Below are positions 1 through 9,778 of a DNA stretch of 64,000 nt, piece by piece. Origin of the DNA: Ascaphus truei (Eukaryota; Chordata; Amphibia; Anura; Ascaphidae); contig CM071569.1 of the NCBI GenBank assembly GCA_036426205.1, forward strand, positions 1,888,354-1,952,353, read 5' to 3'. Each line of letters opens with the position of its first letter. Position 1 is the first letter of the stretch. The position numbers and the translations under genes are program-made. The notes beneath the pieces were generated by a model. It was not told the DNA's origin and made no database searches. It saw only the letters and a list, made by a program, of their open reading frames with translations.

Positions 1-989
1 ATTCCCCCACCCCTAATCGCAGATGTGTGGCAGCGCTGCTCACGTGTGTATAGTTGGTGCACTTATAGATACCTGCCCGGGTGTAAAGCTCTTCAAAAAG
101 GGTCTGACGCAGGAACAGGAATCCTCCTTCGTGGAGCGTCTCACCCGCAGAATGTCTTTTGCAGTATAGCCTGTCTGAGCCCAGACGCAGGCCACGATCA
201 CCGCATGCAACTGGCACCGGTGATATCACATAACACTGTACTGTAGAAAGCAACCCCCCCCCTCGCACTGAAGGGGCCTTTCCTGAAACTGCCAAACTAA
301 CTGCTGTGGCTGCTCTGCAAAGCCACACTGTCTTTTCTTGTCAGAGCACACAGCACGGCAGCTGTGTCACTGACTAAACTGAATGCCAACAGGGCAAGGT
401 CTCTACCTAAGGGGCCTTCCCTATGAACTTACCCACTAACCTAGTGGGGAGTGGGGCCTACCTGGGGCCTGGGGTTTCTCTGGTCTAGTACAGCAGAGCA
501 CTACTCTCTGTACACTACCTTCCCCAATCTCTTCCTGGATCCAACTGACTAGTGTGGTCTCTATGCAACCTTGTATCCTCCAACAGGAGAAGATGCAAAC
601 TCTATTTGCTGTCTGGCTGCATGTGATGTGGGTGAAAGGGCAGTCCCCAGAGGATGCTGGGAGTTGTAGTCCGTTATGGCCCTCTTTAACATTAGGGCCG
701 TGTGCACTAGGTCTGCAGCGCTTGTGCAACTCTGTAATGGCCGCCACTGCTCTCTTCTGCGACCTTGGGGAGTCCCTGCGCTATGGAGCGCCATCTCTGC
801 CCCTTCGTGCTCACTATATTGGCCGCCGCATTTGCGCATGCGCAAGCCTCCGCGCGGACATAACAAAGATGGCGGCGCCGTGCCTCTAATGCCACCGAGA
901 GACGCACTCGCCCCCGCAACTGCCTACTCACTGGTGAAGGTAAAGGGAAGAGGAACCGGGAACCGGGGAGCCAAAGGGGACCTGGCTAC
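1..989 (-). mobile_element. LTR (family 1), cut by the window's left edge
   Basis: This stretch matches the LTR at 12678-13980 in layout and in several blocks. The shared blocks are a C-run followed by AATCGCAGAT at the left, a 'gatacctgcccggg' block, a 'ggga(g/a)ttgtagtcc' block, a 'cat(t)ggggccg' block, GCGCATGCGC, and a right end close to GGCTACA. Read on the minus strand it starts TGTAGCC, so the LTR starts near 989 and runs left. It is either a solo LTR or the 5' LTR of an element that continues outside the window. It contains an AAGATGGCGGC (YY1-type) site near 867, an NRF-1-like GCGCATGCGC near 833 and a ZNF143-like block near 656-677. The match was judged by eye; the two copies are clearly diverged. 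Confidence 0.6.
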
Positions 990-1400
990 ACATATATAGG
1001 AAGTAGGGGGTCTCCATAGCTGAACAGTGTACATTTAATCTCCAGAGAACCCCCTGCTTACCGAGATACTTACCGGGGAAGGTGATGCCGATACTGGTGC
1101 CCGGGGAAACAAGATGGAAGTTCTAATCTACTGTCATGTGGGCCAATAGGAAGCCGCAATTTCATCTGTGGTGGTTTCCTATTGGCCAGAGATTTGTCGG
1201 CCACTTTAGCCGTGACACCGGAGATTTCAATCTTCATGAAGTACCGGCGACATCTCTACTGGCAGGTATCTCGGAAACTAGGGGCCCCGGAGCTGAAATG
1301 AATGCCGTTCAGTTCCGTAGATTCATCGGCTTCCTATATATGTGGGGGGGAAATACGGGGCCCCAGGGGAAACTGCTGCTTAAAGGCCTTTCCAGGAGTC
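990..1400. mobile_element. MITE-like repeat related to copies at 37662 and 63271
   Basis: The segment shares phrases with the repeats at 37662-38075 and 63271-63582: 'ggccaataggaag', 'ttcctattggcc', 'ctccagagaaccccctgctt' and 'gagctgaa'. The paired CCAATAGGAA and TTCCTATTGG blocks make an internal inverted repeat around 1141-1190. No clear termini or target-site duplication were found here, so the limits are approximate. Confidence 0.4.
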
Positions 1401-1595
1401 TGAACCAGAATATGTCCGACTACTGTATTTTCCACAATAATCCCTTATTTATACCAATCAATGAATGAGAAGAATTGGAAGACATTCTCCATCTCTACTA
1501 ATCAGTAACAAGAACATGATTAGGACAGCCCAAAGCTGGATATCTGCAACAAAGGAACCATCCAGTCAGTTAAACAATTCCTCAAAACAGGCTTC

Positions 1596-1610
1596 AAAAA
1601 GTACTAGTTT
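1596..1610 (+). repeat. 5' target-site duplication of the L1/Tx1-like LINE
   Basis: The 15-mer AAAAAGTACTAGTTT occurs here and again at 8178-8192, directly after the A-rich tail. This identical pair defines the ends of the LINE insertion. Confidence 0.85.
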
Positions 1611-2409
1611 TTGATGCCAGTACGGCAATGCGACTTCGAGACTGTATAAAGATTGGAAAACGCTGCTACAGGCCGAAATAAGGGAACTGACTAAAGAAGT
1701 GACAGGTCTGGGGGAGAGGACGGGAGCTCTGGAGGTGAAGATGGACCAATCCATAAAAGCCATAAAGCGGCAGGACAGAAAGGCGACAGACATGCAGGAG
1801 CAAATAAATGAGCTACGTGAAAGGCAACACGATGCCGAAAACCGGGACAGGCGCAACAATATCCGGATCAGAGGAGTACCAGAAACGGTCCTGGACTGCG
1901 AGGACTATATATCCCGGTGGATAGAAAGTGTACTCCCAGACACCCCGAAGGAGTACCTGTCCATGGACCGGTGCCACAGGGCCCTACGGGCTAAACCACT
2001 ACAGTCTGAGCCTGAAAGAGATATTGTTGTGCGAATGCACCATTTCCGCACTAAGGAAGTGGTCCTGCATAAAACGAGGCCACTAACAACAGTGGAGTTT
2101 GAAGGGGATAGGCTGCTAATCTTTCAGGACCTGGCACCGGCCACACTCGCCAGGCGGCGAAATCTGATACCCATCACCAGGATCCTGAGAGAGAAAGGAG
2201 TCCGGTACAGATGAACCTACCCCTTTGGCCTATTGGTGTCTCGTGGCGGCAAAGTGGTAGTGATGAAGGATCCAGACGAGGGACCCTCCTTCCTACACAA
2301 ACTGGGGCTGGAGAGAAGACAACTCCAGACCCCTTACGGTCTCAAACCTCAAAGTCATCAAAAGCACAAAGAGAGAAGCAGTAAACAAAGCTTACAGAAA
2401 ATACATTAA
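1611..2409 (+). pseudogene. L1-type ORF1 (RNA-binding protein), 5'-truncated
   Basis: The reading frame is open from near the element boundary. It shows a coiled-coil-like N-terminal part (heptads around 'EIRELTKEV' to 'EQINELRERQ'), then the L1 ORF1 signature 'ENRDRRNNIRIRGVPE', and an RRM/C-terminal-like part with 'RCHRAL' and 'FHHF/HHFRTKEVVL'-type residues. L1 ORF1p is a trimeric nucleic-acid chaperone that packages LINE RNA. An in-frame TGA at 2212-2214 breaks the protein after 'VRYR'; the same frame then reads on to a TAA at 2407-2409. The natural start codon is missing because of the 5' truncation. Confidence 0.75.
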
Positions 2410-3952
2410 AGTTCCATGTTATCACATTCTTCTGTTTCCCCAGTTTTTGAGTTGGGAAGCATCTTCACAAGTTCCTGGAGTTTCTGGACGTTTCCCCCCA
2501 AAAAAGCAACAGAGACGTAGCCGCGTGCCGACAACCCTATCTTTGTCAGCAATGTGAAACAAAAGACTACCCCTTTCTGAAAATAATGTCTACCATTACC
2601 TTAGCCTGAAAGCATGGCCAGGGGAGGAAGATGGCAGCAGCGATGAACTAACCCTGGATCCACGATGACACGCAGAAGCTGGAAGACCCAGAGGCGGGAA
2701 ACAGGAGCACGAGCACGGACGTCCATCTCGAGGTGAAGTGCGATCCAAAATGGCGGCGGACCGGAAGGACGTCACGGAATGGAGACATTGCAGCGGGCGC
2801 CATCTTGGAGGGGGCAAGGCAAGGGAGAAACAGAAGAGAGGCTGACGTCACAATGCGGCGACGGGTGGAAGGCCGCGGAGGTGGCCCAATAGCGCTGGAA
2901 AATAAGATAGGGTTGGGGGAAGGAGGGAACGAGGGGTGAACGGGGAGGAGAGAGAGGAGAGCTGCAAGGTAGGGGAGAGGAGGCGCAGAACGGGACAAGG
3001 GGTTGGGAGGAGGCAGAGGGGAGGGAGGAGCCGGGGTGGCATAGCACGATGGGGGAGGTGCAAAAAGGGAGGGGAAGAAGAGGAGAGGAATAGGGGGAAA
3101 GGGGACAAGGCGCAAAACGGGGCGGAGAGGAGAGAACGCAGAACGAGGGGCGGGGGGGAGCGAAGGCGTAAGGGGGGGAATTGGGGGGGGAGACAAAAGA
3201 ATATTAAGGACGGCATCAGCAGGGGTGAATAGGGGATATAGTAGAATTAGTTGGGTTAACAGGATAAGTAGGTGAGCGCGGGATAGGGTGAAGGAGGTTA
3301 GGTCGATCCGCAATAGTCATAAGAGAGGGGGGGGTAGAGGGGTGCATCAGTAGGACTTTAGCTAGGGAAGAGAAGTGCAGGAAGAGAAAGAGAGGTAGAT
3401 ACATAGGAATAGACGAGGGCCGCACAAGAGGCAATTTCAGAGTATCAAAGGTAGAGGAGCCAGAAATAGGGACGAATGTCACAAGCAGCGTACTCAGGGG
3501 GAGGAAAAGATTCCAGGTCAACGAAGAAGAAGTTAAAGGGTTTGATAGTTAGGGTTAGCAAGAGAGCGAGGCAGGAGCCTTGGGGAAGGTCAAGCCCCAA
3601 CATTCGTATGGGCCAGAGGCTGGGGACGGAGAGCAAGGCTCTCCTGTTCATCAGCAAAGTCCTTTGGGCGGTAATATAGGAAGAGGAATCCAAAGGCAAG
3701 GAACTGGGCGCCAGCGGTGAAGTGGCAAGGCGTCGAGTGCGGTTAATTGTTGTTATGCAGTATGTTTTGTTTCAGTGTTGTGTGTTGATGTACATGTGCC
3801 CCCAGGTTTTCCTCGTGTGTGTTCCACCCCTCCCCCCCCCATGTACCCACAGGTGGCCAAGGAAGAAAGCCGGGAAAGAAGAGGGAGGTCGGTGCCGGGT
3901 CCCCGCAGGACACTCATCAAATTTCTTCAGAGCAGAGGTGACAAAAATAAAA
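2410..3952 (+). other. Inter-ORF region of the LINE: GC-rich block then strand-skewed purine tract
   Basis: The gap between ORF1 and ORF2 is 1.5 kb, long for an L1-type element. Positions 2640-2830 are CpG-rich and contain AAAATGGCGGCGG (2747) and GCGCCATCTTGG (2799), which resemble YY1 sites. From about 2800 to 3700 the + strand is strongly G/A-rich with very little C or T. Open frames here are low-complexity by-products of that skew, Arg/Gly/Glu-rich on + and Pro/Leu/Ser-rich on -. Nothing recognisable as a gene is seen. Confidence 0.5.
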
Positions 3953-6900
3953 ATGAGTAAGGATATGGTGCTAATTTCACATAACGTTAACGGGTTCAAC
4001 AGTCCAGGGAAAAGACGGTTAGCCTTCAAAGATTACAAACGTAAGGGCGCAGAAATACTGTCTCTGCAGGAAACACACTTTTCACGAAACAACACCCCGA
4101 AATTCCTAGACAAAGATTTCCGAATGAGTTTCTTAGCATCGGCACAGGTGAAAAAAGGGTGTGTGGCCATATTAGTACACAATAGATTACCGTTCATAGC
4201 AGACAGCACTTCCTCTGATAAAGAGGGTAGGTACATTATAGTAACGGGATCCATTCGTGACCACCCTATCACGATGGCAGCAATATACGCCCCGAGTGAA
4301 CATGCCACGGATTTCTTGAACAAATTTTTCACGAAATTACATAAGGTAGCCAAAGGACATGTAATAGTGGCTGGAAACCTTAATAGGACACTCAACCCAG
4401 ACTTGGACAGATGCACTAAGACTAACTCAGCCCAAGAACAGGACTCACTAACAATAACTAAGGGAATGCAGGAATGTTAACTGCTAGATATTTGGAGGGA
4501 ACAACATCAGGGTGTGAGGGAATACACGGTCTACTCGCATCCTCATGATAGATACAGCAGGATAGATTACTTCCTGGTCTCAAAGAGAATGATCCCGGGG
4601 GTCTCTCGTACAGAGATACATGACATTTCATGGTCTGACCACGCATCTATAGAGCTGCGATGCACACTAATCCCTCTAGACAGACCTAGAGCGAATTGGA
4701 AACTAAATGAGATCTTATTGAAAATACCAGATTTGGAACAAGAGGTGGGAGAAAAAATGAAGTTGTATTTTGAAGAGAATAAAGGTAGTGTGGCGACAAC
4801 CTCTACACTGTGGGAAGCTCATAAAGCCACCCTTAGGGGCGTGCTGATAAATTTGGCCGCCAAAAGGAAAAGGGAAAAGGAAAAGAAAATTAAAGAGTTT
4901 GAAAAGCAACTAGGGGAGCTTTCCACCAAACACAAAGTGCGGAAACAAAATCAAACGTTAAAACAATTATTAGACACTAAATCTAACTTAAATCTCCTTC
5001 TATCCTCCCAAGCGGAGGCAGAAATGATGTGGTCTGGCCGAAAGTATTATGAAAAGGCTAACAAGCCAGGTACGCTACTTGCCAATAAGCTCAAAAATAA
5101 GCTTCCAAATTATCATAATCACGCTATACGTACGCAGGGGGGTGACCTTACATCTAATCAGGGGCAGATTGTGGAGGAGTTCAGAGCGTACTACGAAAAA
5201 CTCTACAATGGCGATAAAGTCACTCACAACCTTAAAACAAAAGAGGCATTAAAAACGTTCCTAAAAGAGGCAAATTTGCCCACATTGAGCAGAGGAGAGA
5301 GGGAAGCATTATAGGCAAACTTTACATATGATGAACTCTCTGAGGTAATTAAGTCACTGAAGTCAGCTAAAGCGCCAGGACCAGATGGTTTTTCTAATTT
5401 ATATTACAAAAAATATCTCAAATTCCTGGCACCCCATATGTTAAACATGTTTAATGAAATATTAGCGGGGGCCTCCTTCCCAACGCAAATGCTACAGGCC
5501 TCTATATCATTGATCCATAAGCCTGGAAAGGACCCAGCAGACTGTAAGAACTACCGGCCCATATCCCTGATCAATTCAGATATCAAAATCTATTCCAAAC
5601 TTATAGCAAACAGGGTGGGTAGTGTTCTTCCCAGGCTAATCCATGCGGATCAGGTAGGGTTTATCGGAGGCAGACAGGCGGCAGACAACACAAGGAGGAT
5701 AATTGATTTGATTGATGTGGCTCAAAAGAAAAATATACCCTCCATGGCATTAAGTTTGGATGCTGAGAAAGCCTTTGATAGGATAGATTGGCCCTACCTA
5801 AAAGAAACGCTCGGGGCATTAGGTTTTGAAGAACGCCTATTAGGAGCCATCTTAGCGCTATACGAGGGCCCAACGGCAAGGGTGAAACATCAGGGCTTCC
5901 CCTCAGAAAAATTGAAAATTCGCAGCGGAACAAGGCAGGGTTGCCCTTTGTCCCCACTGCTGTTCGCCCTCTGCATAGAACCCCTGGCGGCGCACATTCG
6001 GCACAGTCCAGACATAGCAGGAATCTCAGTGGAAGACCAGGTACATAAGGTTGCTTTATATGCGGATGATGTGATTTTAACATTATCAAAAACCCTCACC
6101 TCTCTGCCTAATGTTTTTGGAATTTTGGGTAAATTCAACCAAATCTCGGGATTCAAAATCAATCAGACCAAATCTGAAGCCCTCAACATAAGTCTACCCA
6201 AAGAGGTGGAAAAATTAATAGATATAAAAACTTTAATTTTAAGTGGCAAGCCTCCGCTATCAAATATTTAGGGGTTTACATCACAAGGGATTACAAAACA
6301 CTTTACAAAGCTAATTACCCCAGATTGATTAAGACTTTGGGGGAGGATCTCAGGACGTCGATGAAGGGGGGGCATCTCCTGGATTGGGAGGATCCACAGC
6401 GTGAAGATGAATCTCCTCCCAAGGATGTTATATCTATTCCAAAGTTTGCCCATATCTATAGTACATGCGGACATCCTCTCCCTACAGTCACAAATTATGA
6501 AATTTATTTGGAATAAGAAAAGCCCAAGGATTGCAAAGAGTCTCCTGATGAGGCCTACTACGAAAGGGGGACTGGCAGTACCTTGCTTGTTAGCTTATTA
6601 CAAGGCGGCCCAATTGTGCCAAATCGATCAATGGCACACAGATCCGAAATTAAAGAGGTGGGTGGAATTAGAGAAAAGTTGTTGTGCACCAACAGAGCTA
6701 CAGAACTTAATCTGGCTCCCCAAAAGAGGACGAAGGAACATGAGGGTTTTGCTGCAGACCACAGTCAACTCCTTACGGATTTGGGAGGCCACTAAATTTA
6801 GTTGCAATCTCACCTCCAGGGAATCATAAATGAAGCCGATATTAGGCAATCCAGACTTCGCTCCAGGGATGAATAGAAAGAATTTATTAATCTGGATACA

Positions 6901-7767
6901 GTTGGGTATTACACAACTGCTAGATCTGGAGGGAAGGAAATGTATTAAAACATTTGAACAAATTAAATCCACAAAGGAGATACCCAACACGGAATTCTTT
7001 AGATACCTCCAGATCCGTGATTTCTATAACAAATTCCCAATTAGGCCAGCAAGAACAAATTTTGATCAGCTGTGTTCCATAGGAACGGACACAAGGGGAC
7101 TCACTTCTCAAATGTACAGGGAAGTGATCTGTCCTGAGACCAAGGAGCAAATAAAACTCAGTTACATCAGACAGTGGGAAACAGACTTAGGGGAGACATT
7201 AGAGGACGAGGATTGGGACAGGATCCTGCAGGCTGCAGCCCGTAGCTCAATCTGCACCACATTAAAGGAGAACGCATATAAGGTCCTTATGCAGTGGTAT
7301 TACACCCCAGCTAGATTAGCTAAATTTGTTAAGGGATACTCCCCGCTGTGCCCAAAGCAGTGCGGGGAAGTAGCAGATCTGAAACATATGCTGTGGTCTT
7401 GCCCAAAAGTGGTCCCGATTTGGGAACAAATTAGAGAATGGTTACAGAGGATGCTCGGTTTAGAGATCCCCCTGGACCCGTGGGTGTTCCTGCTGGGCAG
7501 ATGGGTCCAGGGTCTGTCAAATGATATTTTTGTCAAAAAATAATCTCGAATCTGACGACTGCCACAAAATGCGAGATTGCAGCATTGTGGAAGCAAAATG
7601 AATTACCAGTTATCCCCAAAATTAGGAATAGAATTTGGCATGTATGCCAGATGGAGCAATTGATGAGTTTAGTCAATGACACCGACTCAAACTTTCTAAA
7701 AGTCTGGATGCCTTGGTTGGCGCAAACAGATATCCCAGGGGTAGATAGCGCCGCAATATTACATTGA
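3953..7767 (+). pseudogene. L1/Tx1-type ORF2: APE endonuclease plus reverse transcriptase
   Basis: ORF2 starts at the ATG at 3953. The N-terminal part shows the APE endonuclease: 'SHNVNGFNSP', 'LSLQETHFS', 'AAIYAPSE', 'DYFLVSKRM' and 'SDHASIELR'. The reverse transcriptase follows: 'AKAPGPDGFSNLYYKKY', 'LIHKPGKDPADCKNYRPISL', 'LDAEKAFDRIDW', 'RQGCPLSPLLFAL' and the catalytic 'ALYADDVILTL'. The C-terminal part has the L1-like Cys/His stretch 'CPKQCGEVADLKHMLWSCP'. In-frame stops occur at 4478, 5312 and 6827, a compensating pair of frameshifts lies near 6240 and 6380, and another frameshift lies near 7540. The element encodes the enzyme that nicks DNA and copies LINE RNA, but this copy cannot. 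Confidence 0.85.
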
Positions 7768-8177
7768 TAGTAACAATTTGCGTTCTCCTCTGATAACACA
7801 GGATCGGACACCACATAGTTACGGACAGGTGGGTTCACCGACTACGATGATAGCTAGGACAGAGTAACAACGAGAAATAGGGGTGGAGTTGAAAGAAAGC
7901 CCTCGGGGGTCGCTGGCGGTGACCCGAGATCGGTGGACCAGAACCGAGAACCTCGCACAGGACGCACAGATCCACCTAACCCACCCTTCCCCACCTCCCC
8001 CCTCCCTTAGTGTGCCCCCCCCATTGGGTCCTTTGTTTGGTATGTCTTGTAGGTCTTGTCCAGTGTTGTCTGTTGTTTACAATATTGGCCGTCGGTAGGA
8101 ATGGCGTTTGAGATAAATTGTTGGTATGCAATATAATGGTTGGTGGCACAATGTATGCTTGTTACAAACCAAGAAAA

Positions 8178-8192
8178 AAAAAGTACTAGTTT
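8178..8192 (+). repeat. 3' target-site duplication of the L1/Tx1-like LINE
   Basis: Identical to 1596-1610 and directly after the A-rich tail. Confidence 0.85.
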
Positions 8193-8539
8193 ATATATAA
8201 CGTATTTATCATCTCAATATTATTCTACACTATGAAACACTCCATTTTTAATTAGCAAAGCCACAGGATTAATAGGCGTATTCAACTCAAGTCAATTGGA
8301 GTTTTCGGCTAATGATTGTGTGATCGGCCGCTTCAGAGTATATTACATACCCCGCTAAGAAGTCAAACAAAATGTTTTTCATGCAATAGGAATGACCATA
8401 GAAATATGTATTTAATTCATTAGAAATGTTCAGAGTAGCAGATTTATACCAATATGAAATACAAACACAGAGTCAGTTTGCAGTAATTCAGTTTTTAGCT
8501 ACTTTGCCAAAAGATACATGAATGCCTTTTTATGTCACT

Positions 8540-8826
8540 CTAAGGACGTGTCCATGGTGCGAGAGCGCACGCTACCGTGCGCGTGATGCGCGACGCGTGC
8601 CTCCACCTGCAACGATCTGTGGCTTGGGTAGACGTGACGGGGAGGCATGTCGGGGGGCGTGGTGATGTCACGGAGCTTCGTGATGTCACAGAGCTGGTTT
8701 GCCCTCATTGGGCGGACTGCCCGCGTGACCAGGCCTCCACGCGAGGAAACAAATGTATTTGTTTCTCGGCGCATTGCGAGCGCCGGCGCTTCTGGTCACG
8801 CGCTCTAAAGGCAGCCTCATAGAGGC
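8540..8826. mobile_element. GC-rich MITE-like repeat with a conserved CRE-like core
   Basis: This CpG-rich island lies in AT-rich surroundings. It shares the core 'gtcac(g/a)gagctggtt(t/c)gccctcattgggcg' with repeats at 31771-32053 and 46782-47117. It also carries several TGACGTCA-like and TGATGTCAC blocks. Its termini are not clear. Flanking sequence from 8193 to 8540 and from 8827 to 9092 is AT-rich and shows nothing I recognise. Confidence 0.45.
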
Positions 8827-9092
8827 ACATCATTGTGATCACACTTGCTCGCAATAACCATGGATGCAGCCTAAACCAGTATATTTCAGACTTTTTCTTA
8901 AAAAGAATCCATACTTTACCATATATCGATCAACTAAGGTCCCCCTTTATGTTGTGGTTATTTTGGGGGTTCAATATGAGCTTGCAGGTGTCCTGTATGT
9001 TTTACAATTCTTGTTTCTGTCTCTGGTTTTAAATATATATTGCCATGCTCAGTAGCACTCCTCTGTGACACATATGCTTACAGTATATATAA

Positions 9093-9733
9093 TGTGACAA
9101 CCACATCACTTTGAGGTCCCTTTGATCCCAAATAAGACCGGAAACACAGTACTTCTATTTACGTGGGGTTTATTTATAGGGGTTTAAGTAACATATTCGC
9201 AGGTCCACCGTCCCTTTAAGAAAACCAAACTAAAATAAAAAGCATAAATAAAAACCTATCCCGGTCAGGGATCTAACTTACTTCTTCAGCCCTGTCTACC
9301 AGGCAGCCAGCTAAGCCAGTTCCCACCCCAAAACATGCCCTGGCATAGGCAATAAAGAAACAGCATAGTCTTTTGTCATATTGTAGCAATAGAAAGGGTT
9401 TTGTTTATCTTAGTCCATCTGGCGATGTCCCTGCTTCAGCTTTACACTGCTTCAGCACGGCTCTCTTAGCAGCTTCTCTCACAATCTGCCAACTTCTTTA
9501 ACCAGCCTTTGGTAGCTGGGGAGCCCCTTCTGTCTCCCTACTTCTCTGAGAGAAAAACGGTACGTCTCTCTCACTGCCTCTCTGGGTTTCTGGGTCAGGC
9601 TCAGCCTGTGACCAAACACTTCCTTGTTTTTCAGGAGATCAGCCCAGGCTGATTAATTTGATTTCAGGTGTTCTTGACAACTCCAGGGAGGATTAACTCT
9701 TTCCAGCTCCTAGATGCCAGTGCTGGTATCACA
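9093..9733 (-). mobile_element. LTR (family 2), 3' LTR position of the coiled-coil unit
   Basis: Read on the minus strand it begins TGTGATACC at 9733 and ends TTGTCACA at 9093, the TG...CA form of an LTR. A polypurine tract (9734-9747, TGGGGGGAGGGATA on the minus strand) sits directly upstream, as expected for a 3' LTR. It shows no similarity by eye to the LTR at 12678-13980 at the other end of the unit. The flanks (TATAA at the left, ACTAC beyond 13980) do not form a duplication. Confidence 0.6.
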
Positions 9734-9747
9734 TATCCCTCCCCCCA
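9734..9747 (-). promoter_or_regulatory. Polypurine tract
   Basis: On the minus strand this is a 14-base purine-rich run abutting the TGTGATA start of the LTR. In LTR retrotransposons this tract primes plus-strand DNA synthesis. Confidence 0.55.
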
Positions 9748-9778
9748 GCGAAACATTGTCCTGTGAGCGACCTGTGCA

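Larger units (their letters stand above)
1611..8177 (+). mobile_element. L1/Tx1-group LINE, 5'-truncated, with ORF1 and ORF2 remnants
   Basis: The insertion is 6.6 kb long, bounded by a 15-bp direct repeat (1596-1610 and 8178-8192) and ending in an A-rich tail at about 8171-8180. The order is ORF1 remnant (1611-2409), a GC- then purine-rich inter-ORF stretch, ORF2 with an APE endonuclease and reverse transcriptase (3953-7767), and a 3'UTR (7768-8170). ORF1 is already open at the 5' boundary, as expected for 5' truncation during target-primed reverse transcription. Stops and frameshifts show that it is dead, but the intact duplications suggest a fairly young insertion. Confidence 0.85.

Noticed and set aside
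2648..3313. Long Pro/Leu/Ser-rich minus-strand frames and Arg/Gly-rich plus-strand frames
   Set aside because: They result from the extreme purine bias of the + strand. The peptides are low complexity, overlap on both strands and have no start context or homology.
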